Notes: generated by a model from the sequence alone, not told the origin. Positions 51,378 to 61,763 are shown, counted from the stretch's first letter. The stretch: 64,000 bases of DNA from Lachnospiraceae bacterium (GCA_024403415.1 JAKSRY010000001.1:1-64000), one strand, 5' to 3'. Made by a program: numbers and translations.

Positions 51378-52334
51378 TTACTTAATTGTTTTTTCCACAC
51401 GTCCTTTTGGATTGATAAGCACCATTCCAGAGGTATAAATATCTTCAGAGTCTACCCCATTCATCCATATACTTGGGGCTACCACAATCTTCTTAGGATT
51501 CTCATTCATCCAAGCTCCCCACCATCCAAATGTCGAGTTTGAAAGAATATTATGCTGGCACTTACTAAGTAAAAACATATCAAGATATGCCGTGTATTCA
51601 TCATTTGCTTCAACAAGAATAAATCTGTCACGAAGCTCTCTTATATCCTGGTTAGTCATCTCAGGCTTAATCATACCTTTAATAATCTGTCTAAGCCATC
51701 CCTTAACCCACTTTGGTTCATTACTGAATACGAAGAAAGTCGCATTCGGATATCTTTCAAGAATATAGTTAACCGCAGCACGGTAATATTCGTCAGTACA
51801 GATATTTTGATATTTCTCTTCTTCAAGTTTCGAATCCGATCTTCTTATCTGAAGTCCAACTGACATTTTTGTCATAATGTCGTTGTAATACACAAGAAAA
51901 TTCTCATTCGCCCTTGGCATAAGATTAATGTTCTCTATATCAGGAAATGAAAATACCCTGTGCACCTCAGGCAGTATGTCCTCAAAATATTTTTGCGACA
52001 TAAAAAGACCATCAAGATACACATCATCATTTTCAAGTACCTTAGGATCATAAAAACCAGTTTCTTTATAAATATTAGTTTTTCTACCTTTAAAGAATTT
52101 TCGAACTCTTGCACCAAGGGTCATTGAACCATCTGTGTATCTGTTAATCTCATCCCAGGTTGCTCTAGGATATGTGATATCAAAAACAGACAACATAATC
52201 GGTCTCACATGCTCATCCTGATATTCATTTATATCATCAAATTTAACCTCCCGGCCTATACTTGTGAGTTTAAGATAGAGAGCATACTGAAACATCTGTC
52301 TCTCAATACCACCGGACATTCTGATTATATTCAT
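51378..52334 (-). CDS. Divergent GT11 family protein
   Basis: 318 residues, aligned end to end with the GT11 gene at 50370. Two hallmark motifs are altered: MSGGIERQMFQYALYL in place of GGLGNQMFQYA, and VGLQIRRSDSKLEE in place of HIRRGDY (His to Gln and Gly to Ser). The later SNSTFGWWGAWMN is kept. The changes fall where GDP-fucose binds in family members, so donor specificity or activity may differ. It follows AsnB with a 4-bp overlap. Confidence 0.85.
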   Translation of the reverse strand: MNIIRMSGGIERQMFQYALYLKLTSIGREVKFDDINEYQDEHVRPIMLSVFDITYPRATWDEINRYTDGSMTLGARVRKFFKGRKTNIYKETGFYDPKVLENDDVYLDGLFMSQKYFEDILPEVHRVFSFPDIENINLMPRANENFLVYYNDIMTKMSVGLQIRRSDSKLEEEKYQNICTDEYYRAAVNYILERYPNATFFVFSNEPKWVKGWLRQIIKGMIKPEMTNQDIRELRDRFILVEANDEYTAYLDMFLLSKCQHNILSNSTFGWWGAWMNENPKKIVVAPSIWMNGVDSEDIYTSGMVLINPKGRVEKTIK

Positions 52335-54244
52335 TTATTTCTCCACACTGCTTCTTCCTTAAGCCATTGCTGGAACATTAATATGTACCATATCTGAGGT
52401 CTCCAAATCTTTCTTTCGATAAGGTCCGTCCAGATTCTCCAAACTTCTGATTTATTAAGAAATCCCTGCGCCTCGATAAGATCAGGATTAATCAGTTCCT
52501 CAGCCCAGGCTCTTAATTCTTTATCTTCTCTCAGCCATTTATCAACAGGAATTGAAAAACCCTTCTTTGGTCTGTCGAGCATTTCTCTTGGAACATATCT
52601 GTAGAGCATTTCCCTAAGAACTCTTTTTCCTGTAGTTCCATCCTTAAGATATTCAATAGGAAGTGTCCACGCGAATTCCACAACATCCTTGTCAAGCATT
52701 GGAACTCTTGTTTCAAGCGAAACTGCCATGGCAGTCCTGTCAACCTTAACAAGAATATCATCCGGATGATACATTAGCATATTCATAAGCATAATATCAT
52801 GCTTAACTTCACCTGTATAATTATCAGGAATCATATCCGGACTTACTATATTTTTGTCAGAATTTAATGCTATCTTTCCTATATTGGCATCTGTAATCAT
52901 AGATTTATAATACAGATCCGTAGGAGAAGCCGCCTGTAAAAGAGCACTCTTACTTCTTATAACCTCTTTCCTTGTAAGCGGGGTATGCTGAATCACTGCC
53001 CCAACCGGTTTTCTGATAAAATACGGAATCTTTCGCATCTTATTCCATATTCTTTCAACAGAAAGATATGAGGTATATCCGCAAAAAAGTTCATCCCCTC
53101 CGTCTCCGCTCAGTGAAACCGTAACATGATCTCTTGTCATCTTTGAAACAAGATATGTCGGAATCTGAGAACTGTCCGCAAAAGGTTCCGCAAACATATG
53201 CGAAATCTTTGGAATAACATCCTTGGCATCCTGCTCGGTAATATATAATTCTGTATGGTCAGTTCCTATATGCCTGGCTATTTCCTTTGCAAAAACAGCT
53301 TCGTTATATTTAGGATCTTCCATTCCTATTGTAAAACTTCTGACTTTCTTGGAATTCAGGCTTTGCATAAGAGCAACGGTAGCAGAACTGTCAATTCCTG
53401 CAGAAAGAAAAGCACCAACCGGAACATCCGCCATCATCTGTCCCCTAATTGACTCCTTCATAAGTCTTTCAAGTTCATCCACAGCCTCTTCAAAGCTTCC
53501 GCTGAATTTATTCTGCTGACCTTTAAGGGCTACATCCTTCATATCCCAATATGTTTCGACTTCGATTTTTGAATCCTTATCAAAAGGTGCCTTGATGCTA
53601 AGCAGGGTTCCCGGAATAAGTTTATATATGTCTTCATATATACAGTAGGGCGCAGGAATATATCCATTATAAAAATATAAATCCAGCATATCTGTACGTA
53701 TCTTATTATCAAAACCATCTATTACTGAAATAGAACCCAGATCAGATGCAAAAACAAAAGCATCATTGACTCTTCCATAATAAAGCGGCTTTTCGCCGAT
53801 TCTATCTCTTGTAAGATAAAGAACCTTTTCTTCTCTGTCATATAAGGCAATTGCAAACATACCTTTTATCTTTGACAAAGTTTCTTTAAATCCATATGCG
53901 CTGAATGCCTCGAGCAGAGTCTCCGTATCAGAGGTACCCTTAAAATCTGTTGAAGCCATGTTAAGCTTCTCATCCGCCAGCATTTCCTCTCTCAGCTGTC
54001 TGTGGTTATATATCTCACCATTAAAAGCAATTACGTAACGTCCGTTATGCGAAAACATCGGTTGTGCTCCGGATGGCGTAATATCAACGATTGCAAGCCT
54101 TTGATGGCCAAATGCAAGTGGCACATTTTCATCAAAATAACTGCCATCAGAGTCCGGTCCGCGATGGAACATCCTCTTTTTCATACTTTCTATGTTCTTT
54201 TTTACATCTTGTTTGTAATTACACAAACCAACTATTCCACACAT
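52331..54244 (-). CDS. Asparagine synthase-like glutamine amidotransferase
   Basis: 637 residues. Nucleophile Cys2 (MCGIVGLCNY), class II glutaminase motifs (FNGEIYNH, GTSDTETLLEAF) and a synthetase domain with the ATP loop AFLSAGIDSS (Ala for the usual Gly of SGGxDSS) and SLSGDGGDELF. AsnB homologues inside polysaccharide loci amidate sugar carboxylates as well as aspartate. A second, similar gene lies at 58481. The stretch 54245-54456 upstream is AT-rich with an inverted pair ATTCAAATTG/CAATTTGAAT (54298, 54382), probably the promoter. Confidence 0.88.
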   Translation of the reverse strand: MCGIVGLCNYKQDVKKNIESMKKRMFHRGPDSDGSYFDENVPLAFGHQRLAIVDITPSGAQPMFSHNGRYVIAFNGEIYNHRQLREEMLADEKLNMASTDFKGTSDTETLLEAFSAYGFKETLSKIKGMFAIALYDREEKVLYLTRDRIGEKPLYYGRVNDAFVFASDLGSISVIDGFDNKIRTDMLDLYFYNGYIPAPYCIYEDIYKLIPGTLLSIKAPFDKDSKIEVETYWDMKDVALKGQQNKFSGSFEEAVDELERLMKESIRGQMMADVPVGAFLSAGIDSSATVALMQSLNSKKVRSFTIGMEDPKYNEAVFAKEIARHIGTDHTELYITEQDAKDVIPKISHMFAEPFADSSQIPTYLVSKMTRDHVTVSLSGDGGDELFCGYTSYLSVERIWNKMRKIPYFIRKPVGAVIQHTPLTRKEVIRSKSALLQAASPTDLYYKSMITDANIGKIALNSDKNIVSPDMIPDNYTGEVKHDIMLMNMLMYHPDDILVKVDRTAMAVSLETRVPMLDKDVVEFAWTLPIEYLKDGTTGKRVLREMLYRYVPREMLDRPKKGFSIPVDKWLREDKELRAWAEELINPDLIEAQGFLNKSEVWRIWTDLIERKIWRPQIWYILMFQQWLKEEAVWRNK

Positions 54245-54456
54245 GGATCTACCTCTTTTGGATCATTTTCATCCATTTTTGTATTTTTTATGTCATAATT
54301 CAAATTGATAAAAATATATTTTTCAACCATCAAAATTACATTTTTTGCCTCAAAAACCGTAAATTGTGTGAACTTTTTAAACAATTTGAATTTTGAGAAA
54401 AATGACTAAATTGTCTGAATATTCTGATTTCTTATTTTTGATTTAAGTTTCAGCCG

Positions 54457-55551
54457 CTATTTTGGCGAATTAAGCATGTTTTCAAGCATATCCCGCCACT
54501 CTCCAAGTATCTTTTCTCTCGAATAAATATCACGTGTTTTTAATGAATTTTGGGAAAGTAATTTTTGTAGTTGCAAGTTATTTATTAACTTTTGCAAGTT
54601 ATCTTGCAAAAGTGCCACATCACCCACCGGAATTAACAGACCATTAACCCCGTCCCGAATCAGCTCACCCGGACCACCCGATGGACAGTCTGTTGAGATG
54701 ACAGGTATGCCAAGGAGCATAGCCTCGATTAATGCATTAGGACTCCCTTCAGTGTCTGACGAGAGAACAAAAACACCTGTTTTTTTAATCTTCTCAGCAA
54801 CGTTTTCGACGTTCCCCGGGAGGCTTATTTTGTCCTCTAGTCCTAGCTCTTTTACATACTCTATAAGCTCATTTCTTAGCTCTCCATCACCATAAATAAC
54901 CACTTTCCAGTCAGAAATGGTGCTCTGTATGCGATTAAACGCATCAATAATCATCCTGTGGTTCTTATTCTGATCAATTCTTCCCACTGTGACGATGGTT
55001 TTTTCTCTGATTCCATCATATGGAGGCTCAAAAAACTCCTCATTCATCGGATTTTTTAATATAACTGACTTCTTCTGAACCTTCTTAGAGAAGAATTTCA
55101 TCTGATCTTTCGTCTGAAATACACATCTTTTAGCCTTTGGAAACAGCATTTTTGCTCTGATTCTCATAACAAATGAATCGTATTCCAACTCCGGCAATGC
55201 TCTTACACATACTGCAACCGGTATATTGAGCTTGTTACCGGTTTCTATAGCCATGAAATTACACTTACCAATAAACGAAAGGATTACTTCCACTTTCTGT
55301 TCTTTCCATATATTTGTGAGTTTCTTATATCTGGTTTTTAAGTTACCTATCCTGCTACCTGTTTCTTCTTCAGGTGTTAATGCAAGAAGAAATCTTTTCG
55401 CATCAGGATTAAGCGGATATTCATTATCATGCTTCTCCCGGGTAACCAAAGTCACCTTATCACCCTTTTCAATCAGATAGTCTATAAGATTAACTACAAC
55501 TCTTTCAGTTCCACCTCGTGATAGTGACCCGCAAAAAACAGCTACATTCAT
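54457..55551 (-). CDS. Glycosyltransferase family 4
   Basis: 364 residues from ATG 55551, which overlaps the stop of the upstream GT11 gene by 4 bp and has AGGGAGA 6 bp before it. N-terminal CGSLSRGGTERVVVNLIDYL; donor site FVLSSDTEGSPNALIEAMLLG near residue 270 (E-x7-E); VGRIDQNKNHRMIIDAF marks the C-terminal domain. It resembles capsular GT4 enzymes of the GalNAc type, but specificity is not certain. Confidence 0.92.
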   Translation of the reverse strand: MNVAVFCGSLSRGGTERVVVNLIDYLIEKGDKVTLVTREKHDNEYPLNPDAKRFLLALTPEEETGSRIGNLKTRYKKLTNIWKEQKVEVILSFIGKCNFMAIETGNKLNIPVAVCVRALPELEYDSFVMRIRAKMLFPKAKRCVFQTKDQMKFFSKKVQKKSVILKNPMNEEFFEPPYDGIREKTIVTVGRIDQNKNHRMIIDAFNRIQSTISDWKVVIYGDGELRNELIEYVKELGLEDKISLPGNVENVAEKIKKTGVFVLSSDTEGSPNALIEAMLLGIPVISTDCPSGGPGELIRDGVNGLLIPVGDVALLQDNLQKLINNLQLQKLLSQNSLKTRDIYSREKILGEWRDMLENMLNSPK

Positions 55552-56516
55552 GCTCTGTCTCCCTGTGGACTGACGAACATCCAGTCCTTCCACCATTCCT
55601 TCATTTTCACTGCATCAAAGGTCTGACCGTTTCTATGAATTGTCGGTCTAATCATAATCTTTCCAAGATTTCCATTCAATCTGGCCCCCCAGAAACTGAA
55701 GGTCGAGTTAGCAACTATATTAGCCCTGCAGCAGCTCATAAGATACATATCAAAGTAGTTATCTTCGTTTTCATTGAGATTAACAACTGTAATAGCCGAA
55801 TCCGAAAGATTAAATTTCTCTTTTGCACGATTCATAAAGCCATTTGCATATTCTGTATCATCTGAAAAAATATAAAAACATGGATTTTCCATCTTTTCCA
55901 TACATATTTTCATTGATTCATCATAATATTCGTCGGTACAGATACCCCCAAATCCGGCAGCATTCTCCGGATTAAGGTAATCTCCTCGTCTTATATGAAT
56001 TGAAACGGAATTCTCTTCCTTCATCTTATGTGCCATTATTTTAATCTTGTCAGAATTGACCGCCTTCTCAACCGGAAAACTTATTTCCTTGCGCAAATCT
56101 GCAAGAACTTTCGAATAATAGACCTCATTAGCAAAATAACCCTCTATATACATATCCGTAACTGTTTTTCTGTCACAGATATCATTCATTTCATCTTCAA
56201 GGTATATTCTCTTCTCTTCGTTAAGTATTGCAATCTTTCCTATTCCGAGAGTACTCTTCAGCCTTCTTCTGATCGAACCGATAATACTGCTTCCGCCTGT
56301 GAGTTTTGAAATTTCATCTTTGGTCGCAGTCTCGTAGTCTATTCCTTCAAGATAATTAAGCTCACATTTTCTTGGTGCTCCCATATCTGCCTGATTATCA
56401 GTATCAAACCAGGACATGTCTAGTTTTGCGGGAACATCTTCCTTAAGTATTCTTCTGTAAAGGGCATATTGCTGAAGCTGATTGCCTAATCCGCCCATTA
56501 TCTTAATGATTATCAT
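55548..56516 (-). CDS. GT11 alpha-1,2-fucosyltransferase-like enzyme
   Basis: 322 residues from ATG 56516 (AAGGAGA 5 bp upstream; the frame runs on to 56534). Motifs: IMGGLGNQLQQYALYRRIL, VSIHIRRGDYLNPE near residue 170, FSDDTEYANGF and ANSTFSFWGARLN. All GDP-fucose residues look intact. It overlaps genes on both sides (56503-56516 and 55548-55551), so it is tightly coupled in the operon. Confidence 0.92.
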   Translation of the reverse strand: MIIIKIMGGLGNQLQQYALYRRILKEDVPAKLDMSWFDTDNQADMGAPRKCELNYLEGIDYETATKDEISKLTGGSSIIGSIRRRLKSTLGIGKIAILNEEKRIYLEDEMNDICDRKTVTDMYIEGYFANEVYYSKVLADLRKEISFPVEKAVNSDKIKIMAHKMKEENSVSIHIRRGDYLNPENAAGFGGICTDEYYDESMKICMEKMENPCFYIFSDDTEYANGFMNRAKEKFNLSDSAITVVNLNENEDNYFDMYLMSCCRANIVANSTFSFWGARLNGNLGKIMIRPTIHRNGQTFDAVKMKEWWKDWMFVSPQGDRA

Positions 56517-57693
56517 TAAGTTCTCCTTTCTCATAAAAATGAGACATTATTTCGGCCTGACTCTTTACATTAAAGTCAGACTTCAGTGAGATATCATTAT
56601 AGGAAATTCTGTTAATCAGTCCCTTATCCTCTTTAATAAAATCTACTACTTTATCAGCCCATTCTGCAGGTGACTTTTCGATACTCATCGTATCTATGAG
56701 ATCAGTAAATATAACTTCATCACAAATTAAATCCGACATAATCGTCTTAAGTCCGGAAGCCTGCGCTTCAACAACTGTTCCGGGTAATCCTTCATATCTG
56801 CTTGGGTACAAGAAAAGATCCATTCCCTGGTAGTATCTGTATACATCTGAATGATTTCCGGCAAATATAACATCCTCTTCGATGCCAAGCTCCTTTGATA
56901 GAGTTTTCATCTCAGCCATTCTCGGACCTTCTCCAAGCATAAGAAGTAGTGGCTTTTTGTCAACTACAGTATCTTTTACATTTTTACCATCTTTGTCGTC
57001 TTTGCTATCGTATTTATTTATGACTTCCTTAAAAACATTCAGGAGAAATTCATGGTTCTTGGCATAATGAAACCTTCCGACGTGGCCAATAACAAAACGG
57101 TCTTCTATTTCCAGTTCTTTTCTTACGTCCTCGCGTGTCTTTGGATTGAATCTGAATTTATCAATCTCAATTGCGTTAGGAATAAAGATGGTTTTCCCTT
57201 CCTCTGTTGCTTTTTTACCAAATACGGATATTCCTGCAAGTTCTGAACAGGTAAATAGGAAATCGGCCTTTTGAGAAAGATTTCTTCTCATAAATCGCGT
57301 TACTTTTCCTTTTAATCCGCTGTCAACTCCGGCACTTCTTGCATGAGCAATAGTAGTAATTCCTGATTTTTTCGCTATGGGAAGATATATGGAAGCTGTG
57401 CTCGTCATGTGCCCCTGTATCATCTTATAGTCAGCTGCATGCTCTTCCATAAACTTCTTCCAGGCTTTCGCATAAGAAATATAATTATATATCTTAAAAC
57501 AGGGGACAGAATATATTCGTCCCCCCATACTCGTAATTTCTTTAGTAAAATAACATTCTTTTGTTGTATGAATGACAAAGTCAAACTGAACCCTTGATTT
57601 GTCAATATTTCGATAAAGATCCATTATTCGGCTCTCTGCACCACCAAGATTCAGATTTCCCAATACATGTAATATTCTTATCGGTTCTGCCAT
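56503..57693 (-). CDS. Glycosyltransferase family 4
   Basis: 396 residues. GNLNLGGAESRIMDLYRNID at the start; VGRFHYAKNHEFLLNVFKE near residue 210; donor site FLYPSRYEGLPGTVVEAQASG near residue 300. It resembles EpsF-type transferases. A Lys/Asp-rich insert (SKDDKDGKNVKDTVVDKK) interrupts the C-terminal domain before LLLMLGEGP, at about the place where the GT4 at 42833 has its acidic insert. Confidence 0.92.
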   Translation of the reverse strand: MAEPIRILHVLGNLNLGGAESRIMDLYRNIDKSRVQFDFVIHTTKECYFTKEITSMGGRIYSVPCFKIYNYISYAKAWKKFMEEHAADYKMIQGHMTSTASIYLPIAKKSGITTIAHARSAGVDSGLKGKVTRFMRRNLSQKADFLFTCSELAGISVFGKKATEEGKTIFIPNAIEIDKFRFNPKTREDVRKELEIEDRFVIGHVGRFHYAKNHEFLLNVFKEVINKYDSKDDKDGKNVKDTVVDKKPLLLMLGEGPRMAEMKTLSKELGIEEDVIFAGNHSDVYRYYQGMDLFLYPSRYEGLPGTVVEAQASGLKTIMSDLICDEVIFTDLIDTMSIEKSPAEWADKVVDFIKEDKGLINRISYNDISLKSDFNVKSQAEIMSHFYEKGELNDNH

Positions 57694-57725
57694 AAATAAT
57701 TCCTGCTTTTTCTATATCTTCACAA

Positions 57726-58484
57726 CTATCTGCTTATCAGTGTTCTCACTATATATTTGAACTTGGCCATCCAGTACTCTTTAATGTGGCCCATTTCGCC
57801 GCGCGCCTTTGTCGGAGCCTTTAAGAGCTCAGAATATGAAACGAAATCAATATTTTCCTTATTAAAAATATTGTCATACTTGTCAAATTCTTCATCCTTA
57901 AGCATTCCGGTATGAATGATAATGGTTGAATATCCTTCTTTTTGGGCCATCGCATTCTTAAATGTTCTGCTCATCTTGAACGAAATAGGAACAATTTTCA
58001 TTCCGCGGTAAATAACAGGGGTCTTGGCAAATCCATCTGTCAACGTTGTAAATCCGGAATTCAAAAGAGCTTTAACCGTATTCCTGTCATAGGAATGTCC
58101 CGGTGCCATAAAGATATCAGTTTCGATTCCATGACTGCGTAATATCTCTTTTCCGTCAGTAATCATCTGAAGCTGCTTCTCATACTCAACACCTGCAAAT
58201 TCCGAAAAATTATTTAACGGGAAAAGACCACCTTTTTTAGTTGAATATACATGCTGATATCCGTGCATGGAGAGTGTCCAGCCGTCTGCCTCCAGACCTT
58301 TGATATAACTGTAATAATCCTCCGGAGCGCCTTCGTCTGAGCCTTTTAGGACATCATCTTTATTTTCAGGTACTATACCTATAAGAGGCTTGATATTGTA
58401 TTTATCAAGCAAAGCCTTAAATCTCAAAAATTTAGGCCAGTCCATATCCGGAGTAATATCATCAAGTCTTACTGCTATCTTCAT
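57726..58484 (-). CDS. DUF2334-like polysaccharide deacetylase-fold protein
   Basis: 252 residues from ATG 58484, overlapping the AsnB stop by 4 bp. VRLDDITPDMDW near residue 5 gives the metal-binding Asp pair, LSMHGYQHVYS near residue 93 the two His ligands, and FMAPGHSYD the next motif, as in NodB-type deacetylases and DUF2334. There is no signal peptide, so it would act on cytoplasmic lipid-linked sugars. Confidence 0.83.
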   Translation of the reverse strand: MKIAVRLDDITPDMDWPKFLRFKALLDKYNIKPLIGIVPENKDDVLKGSDEGAPEDYYSYIKGLEADGWTLSMHGYQHVYSTKKGGLFPLNNFSEFAGVEYEKQLQMITDGKEILRSHGIETDIFMAPGHSYDRNTVKALLNSGFTTLTDGFAKTPVIYRGMKIVPISFKMSRTFKNAMAQKEGYSTIIIHTGMLKDEEFDKYDNIFNKENIDFVSYSELLKAPTKARGEMGHIKEYWMAKFKYIVRTLISR

Positions 58485-60379
58485 CTGTTCTCCATCCACC
58501 TTCTATACCACTGCTGAAATACGAAGAATGACCATGTAATCTTCGAATAATTGGCTCCTGTTGCAGGTCCGCCATCACCGGTGGCAATATAACTGTTAAT
58601 CATTTTTGAAGTATACTCAGGATCAAAAATACCCTGACGTTTAAGAAAATCAACATCACACATAGTAAGGAGCTGTTCCTTAAGCGGTCCCCTGAGCCAG
58701 CTGTCAAGCGGTACTCCGAAGCCAACCTTGGGCCTGTCAAGGAGTTCCCTTGGAATGTAGTCATATGCAATATCCTTAAGAATATGCTTCTTGTCCCCAT
58801 TCATATACTTAAACTCATGTGGAATTCTAAACGAATACTCCATTACCTCTTTATCAAGAATGGGACATCTTGACTCAAGAGAGTATTTCATAGAAGCTCT
58901 GTCCACCTTACAGAGAATATCTCCCGGAAGATAAGTGTCCATATCAAGAAGCATTCTTCTTGTCTGCCAGTTCTTACTATGATATCTATCTTCTATTGGA
59001 AAATAACATGACTTCTGATTTCCCAAAGCCATTTTGTTTGCTCGTTCAATATAGCTTGGAGATCCCAACTGAGTCTTTATTTTTTTATCTCTGTTTTTTG
59101 ATACTACCTTGACCTTAAATGGCAATCTGTCTTCGACCTTAAGTTGCTTAAGACCTGGAATATTACAGATTCCATGAACCATTCCACCAAGCTTATCAAG
59201 TTTTTGCGCCTGCAAGACTTGACGGTATACATTATATCCACAGAAAAATTCGTCTCCACCATCACCTGACAGAGCAACAGTAACTTTCTCCTTTGCAAGC
59301 TTTGATACCATCATTGTTGCAATCTGAGAAGAATCCGCAAACGGTTCATCATAAAACTGCGGTATGCTGTCAACAAGGTCAAACATATCCGCTTCTGAAA
59401 TATACAGCTCAGTATGATTTGTTCCAAGGTGCTTTGCAACCTCTGCCGCATACTTGGCCTCGTTAAATCTTTCCTCATTAAAACCTATAGAGAAAGTCTT
59501 CACAGGTTCACTACTGTTCTCCTGTGCGATTGCAGTCATAAGTGAAGAATCATATCCTCCGCTCAAAAATGCTCCGAGCGGAACATCGGCAATCATACGA
59601 TCAGCAACAGCTTTTTTAAGTCGACTCTTAAGTCCTTCCTTGGCTTCTGCATAATCAGTAACCATATCCTTGGACATTTCATCATATACAGTAGAAATAT
59701 CCCAGTATTTATATGTTTTTACTTCGCCTGCATGGAACTCAAGAACTGCTCCCGGCTCAAGTTTATATACATTTTCAAATATTGTATCCGGCGCATTAAT
59801 ATACTGCTGATGTAAATAGTTTGCCAGAACCTCCTGCCTTATGGACTGCTTAAACCCCGGTCTTAACATAATGGGCTTAAGTTCTGATGCAAAATATAAA
59901 TCTTTGCCATCAAGCTCGTAATATAACGGCTTCTTACCGATTCGGTCTCTTAAAAGAAATATCTTTTCGGTATCTCTGTCGTAGATTGCAATGCTAAACA
60001 TACCGTTAAGTCTGTTAACTCCGTCAATTCCCCACTTAAGGTATGCCGCAATAATTACTTCTGTATCGCAGGTAGAAATAAATTCGTATTCTGATGAAAG
60101 TTCCTTCTTCAGTTCACCAAAATTATATATTTCTCCATTAAATACTACGCTTACTCTTCCATTCTTCGAATGCATCGGCTGATGTCCAAGAGGTGATAAA
60201 TCAAGTATAGAGAGACGTCTTTGAGCAAATCCGACCGAATAATCAGAACATTCACCTCTCATCTGAAAGATTTCAACGCCCTCATCATCCGGGCCTCTGT
60301 GAATCATGGAATCGTTCATCGTCCTTAATTCATCAATGCTTATATTCTTTTTTGAAACGAAACCGCTAATTCCGCACAT
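58481..60379 (-). CDS. Asparagine synthase-like glutamine amidotransferase
   Basis: 632 residues, paralogue of the gene at 52331. Cys2 nucleophile (MCGISGFVSK), FNGEIYNFGEL, ATP loop AFLSGGYDSS (canonical SGGxDSS) and ALSGDGGDEFFCGYN. It is most like AsnB of exopolysaccharide loci. It overlaps the DUF2334 gene by 4 bp. With two such enzymes the polymer probably carries amidated uronic acids or amino-acid amides; this is inference. Confidence 0.9.
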   Translation of the reverse strand: MCGISGFVSKKNISIDELRTMNDSMIHRGPDDEGVEIFQMRGECSDYSVGFAQRRLSILDLSPLGHQPMHSKNGRVSVVFNGEIYNFGELKKELSSEYEFISTCDTEVIIAAYLKWGIDGVNRLNGMFSIAIYDRDTEKIFLLRDRIGKKPLYYELDGKDLYFASELKPIMLRPGFKQSIRQEVLANYLHQQYINAPDTIFENVYKLEPGAVLEFHAGEVKTYKYWDISTVYDEMSKDMVTDYAEAKEGLKSRLKKAVADRMIADVPLGAFLSGGYDSSLMTAIAQENSSEPVKTFSIGFNEERFNEAKYAAEVAKHLGTNHTELYISEADMFDLVDSIPQFYDEPFADSSQIATMMVSKLAKEKVTVALSGDGGDEFFCGYNVYRQVLQAQKLDKLGGMVHGICNIPGLKQLKVEDRLPFKVKVVSKNRDKKIKTQLGSPSYIERANKMALGNQKSCYFPIEDRYHSKNWQTRRMLLDMDTYLPGDILCKVDRASMKYSLESRCPILDKEVMEYSFRIPHEFKYMNGDKKHILKDIAYDYIPRELLDRPKVGFGVPLDSWLRGPLKEQLLTMCDVDFLKRQGIFDPEYTSKMINSYIATGDGGPATGANYSKITWSFFVFQQWYRRWMENR

Positions 60380-61763
60380 CTTTTCCTTTTCCTTTCAGTG
60401 TGTCCAGTATAAGCACTATGAATGCCGCATAGAATAAGGGCATGTTATAAATCATATACCTTGACTGACAGAATCTCAGCAATGACACCAGACAAACATT
60501 TCCAACTAAAGAAAAGGCAGCATAAAGTCCGAATTTGTTAACTTTATTCCATCCTTTTCTTACTATATTAATAATCAGAAGAAGTACATATAACGCTACC
60601 ATTGCGAGTGAATATATGTAAAACATGGGAGATGATTTTGCTAACGAATTAGACATTCCCTCCACAACGTTCATACCAAAAAGCTTCACAAGTTTAGGCC
60701 ATACATTCGGCATAACCGAAAATGAAATGGTGCTTGAAATCTCGTCTACCAGCGTTTCCCTTTTAATGCCCACCTCATCGGTACCTATCTTTTCTCTGGC
60801 ATAATCTTCTATCATATTCCACATATGATTAATCTGAATCATGTCATAGTGCTCAGCAAAATGCGTTACCCTGTCATACAGGCTTCCTTCTGCCGAATGC
60901 ATCATAGAACCCTCAGAATCGCATATGGCATATATTTCACTAAAGAGATTCCTTATCTCCGGATCTTCAATTGCTTCAGCATCTTCCGGCTCGGCAACAT
61001 AAAAAATTACTGTTGTAAGAAACCTGTCATCATTGAAGTGCTCAGAGGCTTCACCATTAACAAAATAGCTGTATGTAACTTCGAAGCCCTTATTGATTCC
61101 AAGCAGCAGGCCCGCTGTCAGCAGCATTACAAGAAGTCCCTTTCCAAAAGAAACCATCTTTTTGTTTCCCTTGTCCCTGAAACGTCTGTATTCTGCAATT
61201 ATGATAATTCCGACAAGCAGAATAAGCGTAATGTACATCTGCTTTCGGCTTGAAAACATAATAAGTGAAACAAGCGATGCCCCTATGAGATATCTTATTT
61301 TTAATGAAAAAAGATACTCCATCGCAAGGACTGCAAACAAAAGAAACAATGGAATACATATTGCTTCTGTCATGATCGAATTATTATACATATACGATCT
61401 TTTTGCAGCGAACTGAAGAAGCAGTGAAACTGAAAAACAAAGCATTGTAAGCACGGCCGTCAGGAATGCTCCCGCATTAAAGTGCTTCCTGAAGAATCTG
61501 ATAAAGAAATACGTACACACAGCCTGAAGCATACTCTGCGCAAAAGTCACAGCGATAAGCCAGGTATCTGTCGATGCACCAAAAATCGTCCTGAAAAGGG
61601 CAAGAAATGACGGATAAAAAGGTTCCCTCGAGAGCACCATATTAATATATGACGGAGCATCCTTGGTAACTATCGTCTCACCAAACGCCCAGAATAAGAA
61701 ATAAAAAGCAAGGCATGCAGCAAGGACAATTATATTCCCTATCAGGAAACGCTTATTTTTCAT
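60366..61763 (-). CDS. Polytopic membrane protein of the polysaccharide locus
   Basis: 465 residues from ATG 61763 (the frame extends to 61811). About eleven hydrophobic helices and one large loop (about residues 240-330). An acidic Asp near the first loop (VTKDAPSYINMVL) is reminiscent of GT-C/ArnT-type lipid-linked glycosyltransferases, but the family is not certain. It overlaps the gene before it by 11 bp and AsnB after it by 14 bp, so it belongs to the operon. Confidence 0.65.
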   Translation of the reverse strand: MKNKRFLIGNIIVLAACLAFYFLFWAFGETIVTKDAPSYINMVLSREPFYPSFLALFRTIFGASTDTWLIAVTFAQSMLQAVCTYFFIRFFRKHFNAGAFLTAVLTMLCFSVSLLLQFAAKRSYMYNNSIMTEAICIPLFLLFAVLAMEYLFSLKIRYLIGASLVSLIMFSSRKQMYITLILLVGIIIIAEYRRFRDKGNKKMVSFGKGLLVMLLTAGLLLGINKGFEVTYSYFVNGEASEHFNDDRFLTTVIFYVAEPEDAEAIEDPEIRNLFSEIYAICDSEGSMMHSAEGSLYDRVTHFAEHYDMIQINHMWNMIEDYAREKIGTDEVGIKRETLVDEISSTISFSVMPNVWPKLVKLFGMNVVEGMSNSLAKSSPMFYIYSLAMVALYVLLLIINIVRKGWNKVNKFGLYAAFSLVGNVCLVSLLRFCQSRYMIYNMPLFYAAFIVLILDTLKGKGKDVRN

